A stretch of 64,000 nt of DNA, from the NCBI GenBank assembly GCA_029098305.1, contig JAQXOB010000020.1:62001-126000 (forward strand). The letters are read 5' to 3'. Both the position numbers and the translations under genes were made by a program. Positions 49,531 through 59,967 of the stretch are shown one piece after another; the stretch's first letter is position 1; each line of letters starts with the position of its first letter. The notes beneath the pieces are model-generated. The model had not been told where the DNA came from, did no database searches, and saw nothing but the letters and a program-made list of their open reading frames with translations. This DNA comes from Clostridia bacterium (GTDB taxonomy: Bacteria > Bacillota > Clostridia > Oscillospirales > Acutalibacteraceae).

Positions 49531-50796
49531 TTATTCCCTGCCTTTCAATACAAAAGTGGTATCAAGTGATATGCTCTGTGATGCCTTTATGACATCATCG
49601 GCAGTTACATTCATTATTTTTTCACTTGCTTGGTCCGGTGTCAAAAATTCTTCGGATAAAAGCTGAGATATATACCACATTTCTATATGAGAGGTAGTGT
49701 CTGTCATCATTTTAAAATGATTAGTCATGCTCAATTTTGCGCTATTTATCTCATATTCTGTTAGTTCACCATTTTGAAGAGCCTTAATATTCTTTAACAC
49801 TTCATTTTTTGCTTTTTCTATATTTCCTGTTTCTACGCCACTATCAACGATAAAGATACCCTTATTTTTGTAAAATCTCGCCGCACAATAATAGCATAGA
49901 CTTTGCTTTTCTCGTATATTAGTGAAAAATTTAGATGTAGTGTTACCACCAAGTATATCGCAAGCAAGACGAATTGCGTAAGTATCAGCCGGTTCTGCAA
50001 AATTGGTTCTAAATCCCATCACAAGTTTTGATTGGGATACATCATCTTGCTCTATAACCTCTTTTATTTCTGCTACATCATGCTTACAGCTTGTTTTACA
50101 TTCGATTACCTTGCGCTCTATATCAGCAAATCTGGAAGAAAACATATTTTCGTATAAAGAGGTATCGTTACAATTACCGATCACAAATATCTCAAACTTA
50201 GCATGCATAAGCATACTTTTCCATGCATTATACACATCTTCTCCTGTGAGTTTAGATACATTATCGTACGATCCATAGTGAGCTATACCAAATGGTTCAT
50301 CTGCACACATTGTTGATATCATCTTTTTTATAGAATATGACCTCTTATCGTTATATTCAGCCATAATAGAATCCATTAGCTGTGCTTTTTCAATTTCTAA
50401 TTCATCGGAGTTAAATTCTCCATCAATTATTTTAGGTTCAAATATTATTTCACACAACAAAGAAAATAGCTTCTCAGAAATTTTCTCTTTGTCAATTGTA
50501 AATTTATCATCAATAAAATTCATTGAGATAGTAATTCCAAGGTTCTCCCCTATTTTTCTAGCTTGTGAATAAATATCAGCACCATATAGTTTATCTAATT
50601 CATGGTTTAATATGGTAAAATCCGGATATTTTTTGCATGACCTCGTAAGCATTGCAGGAAGAATTGTAAGTGCAGCTGCAGTATTTTTTTCAAGTGGCAT
50701 CATCATAGTTACAGACACCCTTGTTGTTTTAAACTTGCTTGTGTAAATATGATTGAAATAAACACCATCAAGTAGATTTTTTCGTAAAACAGACAT
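49531..50796 (-). CDS. M16 family peptidase-like protein (YmfF-like, HxxEH not seen)
   Basis: M16 fold signature LTRSCKKYPDFTILNHELDKLYGADI; paired with YmfH-like gene. Confidence 0.88.
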   Translation of the reverse strand: MSVLRKNLLDGVYFNHIYTSKFKTTRVSVTMMMPLEKNTAAALTILPAMLTRSCKKYPDFTILNHELDKLYGADIYSQARKIGENLGITISMNFIDDKFTIDKEKISEKLFSLLCEIIFEPKIIDGEFNSDELEIEKAQLMDSIMAEYNDKRSYSIKKMISTMCADEPFGIAHYGSYDNVSKLTGEDVYNAWKSMLMHAKFEIFVIGNCNDTSLYENMFSSRFADIERKVIECKTSCKHDVAEIKEVIEQDDVSQSKLVMGFRTNFAEPADTYAIRLACDILGGNTTSKFFTNIREKQSLCYYCAARFYKNKGIFIVDSGVETGNIEKAKNEVLKNIKALQNGELTEYEINSAKLSMTNHFKMMTDTTSHIEMWYISQLLSEEFLTPDQASEKIMNVTADDVIKASQSISLDTTFVLKGRE

Positions 50797-50989
50797 TTTT
50801 TACCTCCATTTTATTTATATAACATATATTATAGCACATTTATATTAATAAATAAACGTAATTTATCGAAGATATAAAAAAACATTATAAATTTCATTAT
50901 TTTTCTTTTACTATATATGTAAAAGCGATAATTTTCTTGTGTTTTCAAAAAGAGTGTTATATAATCTTAATGTAGTTATACTTTAAGAA

Positions 50990-51006
50990 ATGCATATTGT
51001 ATGCAT
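50990..51006. promoter_or_regulatory. Palindrome ATGCATA-TTG-TATGCAT in the 5' leader of the secreted protein gene
   Basis: Perfect 7-bp arms downstream of a TATAAT-like element. Confidence 0.4.
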
Positions 51007-51052
51007 ACTAACAACGCATAAAGCTAAAGAATGACTATAAAGGAGTATTTTT

Positions 51053-51817
51053 ATGAAAAGAAATTTGTTTATTTTAATATCTGTTTTTTTGTGCATTGCT
51101 ACCTCTTTGCCTATAACCGCATATGCTGAGGTATATAATTTAAGTGGTACAGATATTAGTGTCTCCGTAGATGATACCTCGTGGTATGTATTTACACGAG
51201 ATAATATAGAGAACAACCCTGAGTTAGAGGAGTTGGGTGTTTCCTATGACACAATATACAACATTCTCTACGATAACGAAGCGTATATGGATGCTATTCT
51301 ATATTACGAAGATATGGAATATGTGGAGATGTATATTCGCAAAAGAACATTGGATTCCGGTATTGCTAATCTATCTAATTATGATAACAAATACGTTTTA
51401 GAAGTAGCAAAAGGATTTGCAAAAAAACAAAATGCAGAGAAATACTCCGTGTACGATAACGAGTATAAATTCGCAAAGGTAGAATATGTTGACTCCAATT
51501 ACGGTTGTTACTTATGTGAATATGTTACTGTTGTAAATAGGGATAATTATACTTTAACATTCCAATCAACATCACAATTTACTGACGAGGAATATGCTGA
51601 GATAAAAAACATCGTTGATAGTGTAAAATTTAATGTTGACACAGCCATTAAAGAAAAGAAGTCAACTTCAAATTCTGATAGTCATTTAGTAAGGATTATT
51701 GGTAGTGCGGTAATTGGTGGTGTTGCAGGTGCAATTATTTCGATAATAACTAAAAAGAAGAAAAAAAGAAGTGAAAGCGATGAAGCTTCCTCTGTTGACA
51801 CCATAGGAGAAAAATAA
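51053..51817 (+). CDS. Hypothetical exported protein with C-terminal TM and polybasic tail
   Basis: Signal MKRNLFILISVFLCIATSLPITAYA; C-term IGSAVIGGVAGAIISIITKKKKKRS. Confidence 0.7.
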   Translation: MKRNLFILISVFLCIATSLPITAYAEVYNLSGTDISVSVDDTSWYVFTRDNIENNPELEELGVSYDTIYNILYDNEAYMDAILYYEDMEYVEMYIRKRTLDSGIANLSNYDNKYVLEVAKGFAKKQNAEKYSVYDNEYKFAKVEYVDSNYGCYLCEYVTVVNRDNYTLTFQSTSQFTDEEYAEIKNIVDSVKFNVDTAIKEKKSTSNSDSHLVRIIGSAVIGGVAGAIISIITKKKKKRSESDEASSVDTIGEK

Positions 51818-51854
51818 ATTGTGTTTACATATTTATTTAAGTGAAAGAAGATTA

Positions 51855-51890
51855 AGAACTCCTCTGCGACAAGCAGAGGAGTTCTTTTAT
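51855..51890 (+). terminator. Strong intrinsic terminator
   Basis: agaactcctctgc-gacaa-gcagaggagttct followed by tttat. Confidence 0.85.
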
Positions 51891-52065
51891 AAGTATAATT
51901 TTGCAGTAATTACAGACACTAAAAGCATACTTTGTAAAATAGGGATATAAATGAAATCTGTTGGTATCTTCATCAGATGATTTTATTTATCACAATATTG
52001 CAAAATCATTTTCTGGTAAAAATAAAATTTTGTACGTAAAATAAGAAGGCATCATAGTCAAAAAA

Positions 52066-52104
52066 TTACCCACATAAGGCTAATAGTAGCTTTATGTGGG
52101 CAAA
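52066..52104 (-). terminator. Terminator downstream of the serpin gene
   Basis: ttacccacataa...ttatgtgggcaa inverted repeat. Confidence 0.6.
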
Positions 52105-52123
52105 ATTATCATTTAATAAATAT

Positions 52124-53734
52124 TTAATCGATATTGAGGACAACTCCCATAAACAACGGAAGCTTTGTAGTATTTTCAATTATCGCATAAACATATGGTC
52201 TGTTAATACAAATTATTTTATCCGGGAAAGTGCTTTGAGCACAATAATCAATATCTATACTTACAGATGTTGCAGCAACTGCGGTTGTACCTTTTTCGTC
52301 TAGCTCAATGGCTGTTTTATGTAAAATATCGCCAATAAAAGCGTTATATTCAGGCTTCTTCAGATAAAGCATTTTGGAAAAATCTGCAGAATCTACGTCA
52401 AAGGCAGCAGGAAATTCTTTTTTTAATAAATCGTTATAATTAACCGAGAAATCATATTTTAACATAGGCATAGTAAATCTAACATTATATTTTGATGTTT
52501 CACTTTTGATAAGACCTCTCAGCTTCTCGCCATCAAAGCTCTGAGCATATTCTAAAATATCTATCTCACTATCAGGTAAGATAGCAACAAAGCTATAATC
52601 TCCACCTTTATATTTCTTTATAAATCCCTCTGAATTATCATCGTAAATATAGCTTTTGCACTCGTCATCCTTGACATACTCTGCATCGCTATTTACATTA
52701 TCGTTATACCCATAAAATGGTTGAGACATCGCAATGTCCAGCTCTCTATCCCAGTCTGCACAAAAGGCAATTGTGTTTATAAGGAATATAGCATCCTCTT
52801 TTTTTATCTTTTCTATTAATCTTTTTATCAATCCATAAGTGTTATCTTCAACCCACTTGTTAATTTTATTTACTGTTTCTGTATCGGAAAAATCCTCATA
52901 AAATATTTCTGCATTAAAATACTCATGTGAAGAATTGATAAAGTCTTCTTTTACCTCGAAGAGTTCCGGATCATCTTTAACCCAAATAGAGTTCAGAACA
53001 CTAAAATCGTAATCCGGGTTTTCTGAATTAAATCTTTCTTGCAATGCTTTAATAATCATGTTTAGCTGATCGAGACTATCATAATTGCCGAGATACCTTG
53101 TCATTTGTTCAAGAGTTTCGCCATTTGCTCCATTTACTGTTGATGCTAGTGCAATCAAAATTGACATAGGGCTGATAAGTGTGTTTTCATCCTTTGAGAC
53201 TCCTTTTTGAAATAAATCTACACACACATCAAAAGCCTTTGAATATTCATCTGAATCAACTGTGATTTCAGGCAAATCATAAAATTCTTGGCTTCTTACA
53301 AGATTAAGGCCATAATTATCGATAACATCACCGTTTTGCCATGAATAATCAGACCAGCTTTCAGGGTAGTTTTTCTCTATAGGAAAATTAGGTATTAGCT
53401 TGGCTATGTATTGTTGCATGAGCGTAACATCTATCATAGATATTTCTTGCTCATTGCTCACAGGCACAAGACACATCTTTGTAGTTAATGAAAGTTCTTT
53501 GCATATACTGTTATAATCTACTAGATTTGCTATATACTTTTGTAAAATTACAACATCATCAAGATTAATATGATAGTCATAGTTTACGTCTCCAAACATA
53601 TGTTCTTGGTGTGTTATCCTCATTACCTCTTTTGATTCTGATTTTCTTGTTTTGGCATTTACCGGAACACATATTCCCATAACGGTTATCGTCATTGTAA
53701 TGACTATTGCAATTAATTTTGTAATTTTCTTCAT
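52124..53734 (-). CDS. Secreted serpin with N-terminal type I dockerin
   Basis: Signal peptide; FGDVNYDYHINLDDVVILQKYIANL dockerin repeat and degenerate second repeat; serpin TLISPMSILIALASTVNGANGETLEQM, hinge LDEKGTTAVAAT, C-term INRPYVYAIIENTTKLPLFMGVV. Confidence 0.93.
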   Translation of the reverse strand: MKKITKLIAIVITMTITVMGICVPVNAKTRKSESKEVMRITHQEHMFGDVNYDYHINLDDVVILQKYIANLVDYNSICKELSLTTKMCLVPVSNEQEISMIDVTLMQQYIAKLIPNFPIEKNYPESWSDYSWQNGDVIDNYGLNLVRSQEFYDLPEITVDSDEYSKAFDVCVDLFQKGVSKDENTLISPMSILIALASTVNGANGETLEQMTRYLGNYDSLDQLNMIIKALQERFNSENPDYDFSVLNSIWVKDDPELFEVKEDFINSSHEYFNAEIFYEDFSDTETVNKINKWVEDNTYGLIKRLIEKIKKEDAIFLINTIAFCADWDRELDIAMSQPFYGYNDNVNSDAEYVKDDECKSYIYDDNSEGFIKKYKGGDYSFVAILPDSEIDILEYAQSFDGEKLRGLIKSETSKYNVRFTMPMLKYDFSVNYNDLLKKEFPAAFDVDSADFSKMLYLKKPEYNAFIGDILHKTAIELDEKGTTAVAATSVSIDIDYCAQSTFPDKIICINRPYVYAIIENTTKLPLFMGVVLNID

Positions 53735-53902
53735 AAAATTCTCCTCCCTCTTGAGCTATTGCTCTAAATAATATTATATTTAGTTTCTAATTTCATTTAT
53801 ATCTCAAAATCATTAAAACATAAATAACAGCTCCTTTCAATTTGGTACCTACATAATGTAAACAAATAAAAAGAGATGTTTCGGACAATAATATTAAAAA
53901 AT

Positions 53903-54583
53903 TTATGAGCAGAAAGTATGATCACCTATAATTGTAATAACAGGTCTAGATAACATAAAAGCATTAGTAGTATTTTGGGGATTATAATAGTATATTGCAC
54001 CGCCACTGGGATCGTAACCATTTATACAATCTAATGCAGCTTGTTTTGAAGATTCTGCAACTGTTTTGTTAATCTCACCATTTGCAACACACTCAAATGC
54101 ACGATATTGATAGACAACGCCTGAGATAGTATTTGGGAAAGACGGATGATCTACACGATTTAGGATAACAGCACCAACTGCCACCTGTCCTTCATACGAT
54201 TCACCTTTCGCCTCTGCAGAAATTACCCTTGCAAGCAATGCGATCTCAGCTTCTGTAAATTTGCCGGAAGAATCCGCACGTGTTATTCCAAGTGCCGCAA
54301 GAGTTTGTGTGCCTACTATGCCATCTTCCTTTAAACCATTATTCCTCTGGAAAGCCATAACTGCTTTTTTTGTTCTGCTACCAAAAACACCATCTATATC
54401 ATAAGTATAATAACCCAGCTCTGTGAGCTTAGTCTGGATTTGGATAACTTCGTTGCCTATCGAGCCTTCCTTAGAGAGTGCCAATGTATCGGTAGTCATA
54501 AATGAATATGACACCGCAAAAGAAAAAACAAATACAAATAGCAAAGAAAAGATAAGGAATTTTTTATTAAACAATATAACCAC
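53903..54583 (-). CDS. sleB: Spore cortex-lytic enzyme SleB-like (PG-binding + hydrolase_2)
   Basis: GSIGNEVIQIQTKLTELGYYTYDIDGVFGSRTKKAVMAFQ; LARVISAEAKGESYEGQVAVGAVILNRV. Confidence 0.9.
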   Translation of the reverse strand: MVILFNKKFLIFSLLFVFVFSFAVSYSFMTTDTLALSKEGSIGNEVIQIQTKLTELGYYTYDIDGVFGSRTKKAVMAFQRNNGLKEDGIVGTQTLAALGITRADSSGKFTEAEIALLARVISAEAKGESYEGQVAVGAVILNRVDHPSFPNTISGVVYQYRAFECVANGEINKTVAESSKQAALDCINGYDPSGGAIYYYNPQNTTNAFMLSRPVITIIGDHTFCS

Positions 54584-54637
54584 CTCATTCGGAAATATAT
54601 ATTATTTTTCCAAATAAAATGGTTATTATTCATGTAT

Positions 54638-55081
54638 TTAGTACCCTGAATTTTGAAGAAGATTTGCAGCAAAATAAACAAGTTCTGCGCAAGGACGTTT
54701 TTTGTAATACCCTTCATTTCTCTTTTCCGGATCTGTTCCCTTGTATTCCGAACCAGATGCCATAAGCAAATCCTTACATATTATAGAGCCTTGTTCATCA
54801 GTAAATTTTTGTGCGAACTCTTGTATTATATGATATACTTTTTTCTTATTGTCATGGTCAGGTGATGAGCAACCATACTTCATACTGATTACAAACACAA
54901 TACCACTAAAAGCACCACACACATCTCTTAGTCTACCGATTCCTCCGCCAAAGCCAAGTGTCATTTTAGCAATTATATCTTTCTCAATACCTAGTTCTTC
55001 ACTAAAGCTCATCGCTACCGATTGTGAGCAGTTGTATCCTTGTAAAAAATAGCTATGAGCAAGTTCTCCTTTATTCATCAT
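54638..55081 (-). CDS. C-GCAxxG-C-C family (putative redox) protein
   Basis: GYNCSQSVAMSFSEELGI, LRDVCGAFSG. Confidence 0.85.
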   Translation of the reverse strand: MMNKGELAHSYFLQGYNCSQSVAMSFSEELGIEKDIIAKMTLGFGGGIGRLRDVCGAFSGIVFVISMKYGCSSPDHDNKKKVYHIIQEFAQKFTDEQGSIICKDLLMASGSEYKGTDPEKRNEGYYKKRPCAELVYFAANLLQNSGY

Positions 55082-55096
55082 GCAATATCACCTTTA

Positions 55097-55405
55097 TCAC
55101 TTATTAAATCTGTCACCTGAATGTGTATAAAAATATCCAAACACTACATCAATTATTAACAACGCAACACCTGCAATATTAAACTGATATATATCGGTTA
55201 TTTCTCCGATAATCATTAATATAATACATCCACAAGCTACAAAAAACAGTTTGCCTATGAATTTGGATAAGGCGACCATATCTCTGCGCTCCTTTTTGTC
55301 AATGGGCATTGTATTGAGCCATTTTATAATATCGGCACCCTTGCCAAGATAAAAATATATTCCAATCAATACTAATACCACAGCAAAAACTATATCTACA
55401 GTCAT
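55097..55405 (-). CDS. DUF3784-like small membrane protein
   Basis: GIYFYLGKGADIIKWLNTMPIDKKERRD; three hydrophobic segments. Confidence 0.65.
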   Translation of the reverse strand: MTVDIVFAVVLVLIGIYFYLGKGADIIKWLNTMPIDKKERRDMVALSKFIGKLFFVACGCIILMIIGEITDIYQFNIAGVALLIIDVVFGYFYTHSGDRFNK

Positions 55406-55459
55406 ATCTCATTACCAACCGAATTTAATATTTCGTTTCCTTTCTTTGTTTAATAATAA

Positions 55460-57511
55460 TCAGCCTTTGTTTAAGGAATTAAACATCCTTTTTATCTCTG
55501 CTCGAAGATGAGAAAACTCAGGCTTTTCTATACCATCATTCATTATTTGTTCACAAGCACTTGTCGCAAGACTCAGCATTTCGGTATCACTAAGACTTGC
55601 AATAGTAAGAATTGGCAAGCCGGATTGTCTTGAACCAAAAAAGTCTCCGGGACCCCGAAGCTTTAAATCGGCATCAGCAATTTTAAAACCGTCAGTAGTT
55701 TGACAAAGTATACTAAGACGTTTTTTAGATTCGTCACTTGTGGCATCAGAAACAAGTATACAATAAGATTTTTTATTTCCTCTTCCCACTCTGCCTCTAA
55801 GCTGATGAAGCTGTGATAAACCAAACCTTTCTGCATTTTCTATCATTATTACAGTAGCATTTGGAACATCCACACCCACCTCTACTACTGTTGTAGCAAT
55901 AAGCAAGTTTATTTTTCCTGCTGAAAAGTCACTCATAATATTTTCTTTTTCTACCGGTTTCATTTTACCATGTAAAAGTGCAATACTATAATCCTTAAAG
56001 AAGTCAGTTTTAAGTTTCTCATAATACGATGTTACAGATGCTATGTTATTGTCATTATCTTCTACACTAGGACAAATTATATACGCCTGACTTCCACTAT
56101 CAATATGCTTTTTTATAAAATTTAGAGCACGAGCTCTTATCTTGCTATCAATAAAAAAGGTATCTATTTTTTGTCTGCCTTTAGGAAGCTCATCTATAAT
56201 TGAAATATCAAGATCGCCATACAGCATCATAGCAAGTGTGCGTGGTATTGGCGTTGCAGACATTATCAAAAAATGTGGATTACAACCCTTAGAAATAAGT
56301 TTAGCTCTCTGAGACACACCGAATCGATGCTGTTCATCTGTAACAGCAAGGAGTAGATTTTTAAATACTACATTTTCTGTAAGCAATGCATGAGTGCCTA
56401 TCACCAGATTTAACTGACCAACTGCAAGGGCATCTTTAATTTCTTTTTTTCTCTTAGAAGATGTGCTACCCGTGAGTAATGCAACCTTAATTCCCAGCGA
56501 CTCAAGTTGTTGAGCTACAACATTATAATGTTGCTCTGCAAGTATCTCAGTTGGAGCCATAAATGCACACTGATATCCATTTTTGATTACACTATGACAT
56601 AGAGCTATTGCTACACAAGTTTTTCCACTGCCAACATCACCCTGAATAAGTCTGCCCATAGGACTTTTTTCATAGAGCATATCATTCATGCAGGTGTTAA
56701 TTGCTTTTAACTGAGCATTTGTAAGATCAAAAGGTATACATTTGAGATATTCGTCAAGATAGCTACGCTCTATATTTACACTTTTTTCATTAGTACGATC
56801 ATCTTTAATTAATTTTAACCCTAATGATAGATGTAGCAATTCATCAAATATCAACCTTCGCTTTGCACTGATAATATCTGCTTCCGTTATAGGGAAATGA
56901 ATTTTCGTTATAGCCTGAAATAAATTTGTGAGATGATATTCTTGTTTGTACTTTTCCGGAAGAGTATCATTCATGTCAGATGGTAACATACTTATGGCAT
57001 CTCGAATATTACGGCGTAGCATATTATTCGTCAAACCACTTGTAAGGCTATATATTGGTAGAAAATGACCACTATCGTCAGATGAAAGAAGCTGGGGTGA
57101 CTGCATTTCTTTGACATTGTATTGGCATATTACTTTGCCATAAACAAGATACTCTTTATCTATAACAAGCTTATTTACTATAAATTTATTATTAAAGAAG
57201 GTAAGCCTAATAATGCCTGTTTCATCTTCGGCTGTACAAGTTATAACCATCTTATCCTTAGATGTTTTGATAATCTTTGGACGGCTTGAAATTCTCACCT
57301 TGATACAGCAGGTTTCGCCATCAATAGCCGAAAAAACGGTAGTAGGCTCAGACAAATCATCATAATCACGTGGATAATAAGTGATAAGCTCACCTATAGA
57401 AGTTATTCCAAGTTTCCTATAAAGCAATCCACGTTGTTTACCCACATATTTCAGTTCTTCTATCGGCTTATCGAATAAAGACTTGCTTATATGTACAGAC
57501 AGAACACTCAC
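55460..57511 (-). CDS. recG: ATP-dependent DNA helicase RecG
   Basis: LIQGDVGSGKTCVAIAL, TDEQHRFGVSQR, QLRGRVGRG, LRGPGDFFGSRQSGLP. Confidence 0.97.
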   Translation of the reverse strand: MSVLSVHISKSLFDKPIEELKYVGKQRGLLYRKLGITSIGELITYYPRDYDDLSEPTTVFSAIDGETCCIKVRISSRPKIIKTSKDKMVITCTAEDETGIIRLTFFNNKFIVNKLVIDKEYLVYGKVICQYNVKEMQSPQLLSSDDSGHFLPIYSLTSGLTNNMLRRNIRDAISMLPSDMNDTLPEKYKQEYHLTNLFQAITKIHFPITEADIISAKRRLIFDELLHLSLGLKLIKDDRTNEKSVNIERSYLDEYLKCIPFDLTNAQLKAINTCMNDMLYEKSPMGRLIQGDVGSGKTCVAIALCHSVIKNGYQCAFMAPTEILAEQHYNVVAQQLESLGIKVALLTGSTSSKRKKEIKDALAVGQLNLVIGTHALLTENVVFKNLLLAVTDEQHRFGVSQRAKLISKGCNPHFLIMSATPIPRTLAMMLYGDLDISIIDELPKGRQKIDTFFIDSKIRARALNFIKKHIDSGSQAYIICPSVEDNDNNIASVTSYYEKLKTDFFKDYSIALLHGKMKPVEKENIMSDFSAGKINLLIATTVVEVGVDVPNATVIMIENAERFGLSQLHQLRGRVGRGNKKSYCILVSDATSDESKKRLSILCQTTDGFKIADADLKLRGPGDFFGSRQSGLPILTIASLSDTEMLSLATSACEQIMNDGIEKPEFSHLRAEIKRMFNSLNKG

Positions 57512-57568
57512 CTCCCTATATTTATTTAGGGTACGATGAAAAACACCGTACCCTTGTAAATTTACATA

Positions 57569-59404
57569 TTATGACTTCATCATTGATTCAAATTCTTCAC
57601 CAGACATCTTCTCGTTACTGATAAGAAATTGAGCTACACTATGGAGCTTATCAATGTTCTCTTTAAGAATTACGATTGTCTTATCATAACAATCCTTAAC
57701 GATTTTATGAATTTCAGTATCTATTTCATAAGCAGTATGTTCGGAATAATCCTTAGAAACGCCCATATCTCTGCCTATAAACACCTCTGTGTTGCCTTGA
57801 CCAAAGGCTATCGGACCCATAGAGCTCATACCATATTTGGTAACCATCTGGTTAGCCATTTTTGTAGCACGTTCAATATCATTTGATGCGCCTGTTGAGA
57901 TATCATCAAGCACAACAGCCTCAGCTGCACGACCACCGAGCAAAACAATAATGTTTTCTATCATTTCGTTTTTGCTCTGATAGCTTTTATCCTCAGAAGG
58001 TAAATGCATGGTGTAACCGCCTGCCATACCTCTTGGAATAATAGAAATCTGATGCACTGGGTCGAGAGACTTGCAAAAATAAGTTGCAACTGCATGGCCA
58101 GCCTCGTGGTAAGCAGTGAGCTTCTTTTCCTTATCGTTCATCACACGAGATTTCTTCTCAACACCTACTACAATTTTAATAGTGGCTTCTTCTATCTCTG
58201 TCATTGTAACAGCCTTTTTATCACGGCGAGCTGCAAGTAAAGCTGCTTCGTTAAGAAGATTTTCAAGATCAGCGCCTGTAAAACCTGCAGTAGATTTTGC
58301 TATAACATCAAGCTTAACATCAGGACCAATCGATTTTTTGTTAGCATGAACCTTAAGAATAGCCTCTCTGCCCTTTATATCAGGATAGCCTACTATGACC
58401 TGTCTGTCAAAACGTCCCGGACGCATGAGAGCAGGATCTAATACATCTGGTCTGTTGGTAGCAGCTATCATAATAACGCCTTCATTAGCACCAAAGCCAT
58501 CCATCTCAACAAGCAACTGGTTAAGGGTTTGCTCTCTTTCATCGTGACCGCCGCCAAGGCCTGTGCCTCTTTGACGACCGACCGCATCTATTTCATCAAT
58601 AAATATAATGCAAGGATTGTTTTTCTTTGCTTGTTCAAACAAGTCTCTTACTCTTGATGCACCAACACCAACGAACATCTCAACAAAGTCCGAACCGGAA
58701 ATTGAGAAGAATGGAACACCGGCTTCTCCTGCAACAGCACGTGCAATCAAGGTTTTACCGGTTCCCGGAGGGCCTACAAGAAGCACTCCCTTTGGTATTC
58801 TTGCACCAAGCGAGTTGTATTTTTCAGGGTTTTTAAGAAATTCTACAATTTCTTTAAGCTCTTCTTTCTCCTCATCAGCACCAGCAACATCTGCAAACGT
58901 GGTTTTACGCTTTTCATCATTCATGTTCTTTATCTTTGCCTTGCCAAAACCCATGGTTTTGTCTCCGCCAAGACCTCCGCCCATGCGTCGCATAATGAAT
59001 ATCCAGAAAACAACAAGTAAAACTATCATCAAAGCATTAGGCAGGAGATTCCATAATAATGAGTTATCAGCTGCAGGCTTGATCTCATATTTTAGTCTGT
59101 CTGCTTTATCTTTGCCTTCATTATAAGACTCAATATAAGGATCAACCTTTTCTATAAACATTTGTAGACTTGCAACAGTGTATCTTACTGTGCTGTCATC
59201 ATTTAATTTAAGCTCTATCTCGCCCGACGAAGCATCTGCATTAAAGCTTTTAACCTCCATATCCTGAAAATATCCTACTATCTCAGAATATGTGTGTTCC
59301 TCTTTGGGCTGTGAGTTAAATAGAATTGCCACAATAATAAGGATAATCACAGGCAATCCTAAATAAATTAGCAGTCCTTTTGCACCGCTTTTATTATTAT
59401 TCAA
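57569..59404 (-). CDS. ftsH: ATP-dependent zinc metalloprotease FtsH
   Basis: [39 protein letters not shown]. Confidence 0.98.
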   Translation of the reverse strand: MNNNKSGAKGLLIYLGLPVIILIIVAILFNSQPKEEHTYSEIVGYFQDMEVKSFNADASSGEIELKLNDDSTVRYTVASLQMFIEKVDPYIESYNEGKDKADRLKYEIKPAADNSLLWNLLPNALMIVLLVVFWIFIMRRMGGGLGGDKTMGFGKAKIKNMNDEKRKTTFADVAGADEEKEELKEIVEFLKNPEKYNSLGARIPKGVLLVGPPGTGKTLIARAVAGEAGVPFFSISGSDFVEMFVGVGASRVRDLFEQAKKNNPCIIFIDEIDAVGRQRGTGLGGGHDEREQTLNQLLVEMDGFGANEGVIMIAATNRPDVLDPALMRPGRFDRQVIVGYPDIKGREAILKVHANKKSIGPDVKLDVIAKSTAGFTGADLENLLNEAALLAARRDKKAVTMTEIEEATIKIVVGVEKKSRVMNDKEKKLTAYHEAGHAVATYFCKSLDPVHQISIIPRGMAGGYTMHLPSEDKSYQSKNEMIENIIVLLGGRAAEAVVLDDISTGASNDIERATKMANQMVTKYGMSSMGPIAFGQGNTEVFIGRDMGVSKDYSEHTAYEIDTEIHKIVKDCYDKTIVILKENIDKLHSVAQFLISNEKMSGEEFESMMKS

Positions 59405-59428
59405 AATATATTTCCACTCCTTTTATAA

Positions 59429-59965
59429 TCAGGAATAAATCTCTGGCTTTAAAATACCGATAAATGGAAGATTTCGATATTTTTCTGCATAATCGAGACC
59501 ATACCCAACTACAAATTCATCCGGAAGAACATAACCGGTATAATCAACATGCACTTGCTTTTTACGTCTTATAGGCTTATCCAGCAATGTGCAAAGTTTT
59601 AAGCTAGCAGGCTTTCTGTCTTTTATCATGTTGATTATGTAATCGAGGGTAACACCACTGTCTACTACATCTTCTACTATGAGCACATCGTAACCCTCAA
59701 TATCAATGCTTAGATCCTTTGAAACCTTAACAACACCACTTGTCTCGGTGCCAGAACCATAACTAGATGCTACCATAAAGTCAATCTCACAAGGTAATGT
59801 GATTTTTCTTGAAAGATCCGACATAAACTGAATACATCCCTTGAGCAATCCAACGAGCAAAAGCTTTTTGCCAACATAGTCTCTGTTGATCTGGTCGGCT
59901 AGTTCCGAAACAATCTTTTCGATCTCCTCTTTGGATATAAGCACTGAAGAAATATCATTTAACAT
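59429..59965 (-). CDS. hpt: Hypoxanthine phosphoribosyltransferase
   Basis: LVGLLKGCIQFMSDL, VLIVEDVVDSGVTLDYI; start placed at MLNDISS (ORF track starts at 60001). Confidence 0.95.
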   Translation of the reverse strand: MLNDISSVLISKEEIEKIVSELADQINRDYVGKKLLLVGLLKGCIQFMSDLSRKITLPCEIDFMVASSYGSGTETSGVVKVSKDLSIDIEGYDVLIVEDVVDSGVTLDYIINMIKDRKPASLKLCTLLDKPIRRKKQVHVDYTGYVLPDEFVVGYGLDYAEKYRNLPFIGILKPEIYS

Positions 59966-59967
59966 AA

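Noticed and set aside
58608-59126. 172-aa plus-strand ORF
   Set aside because: Antisense to ftsH; composition is the mirror of a conserved coding frame.
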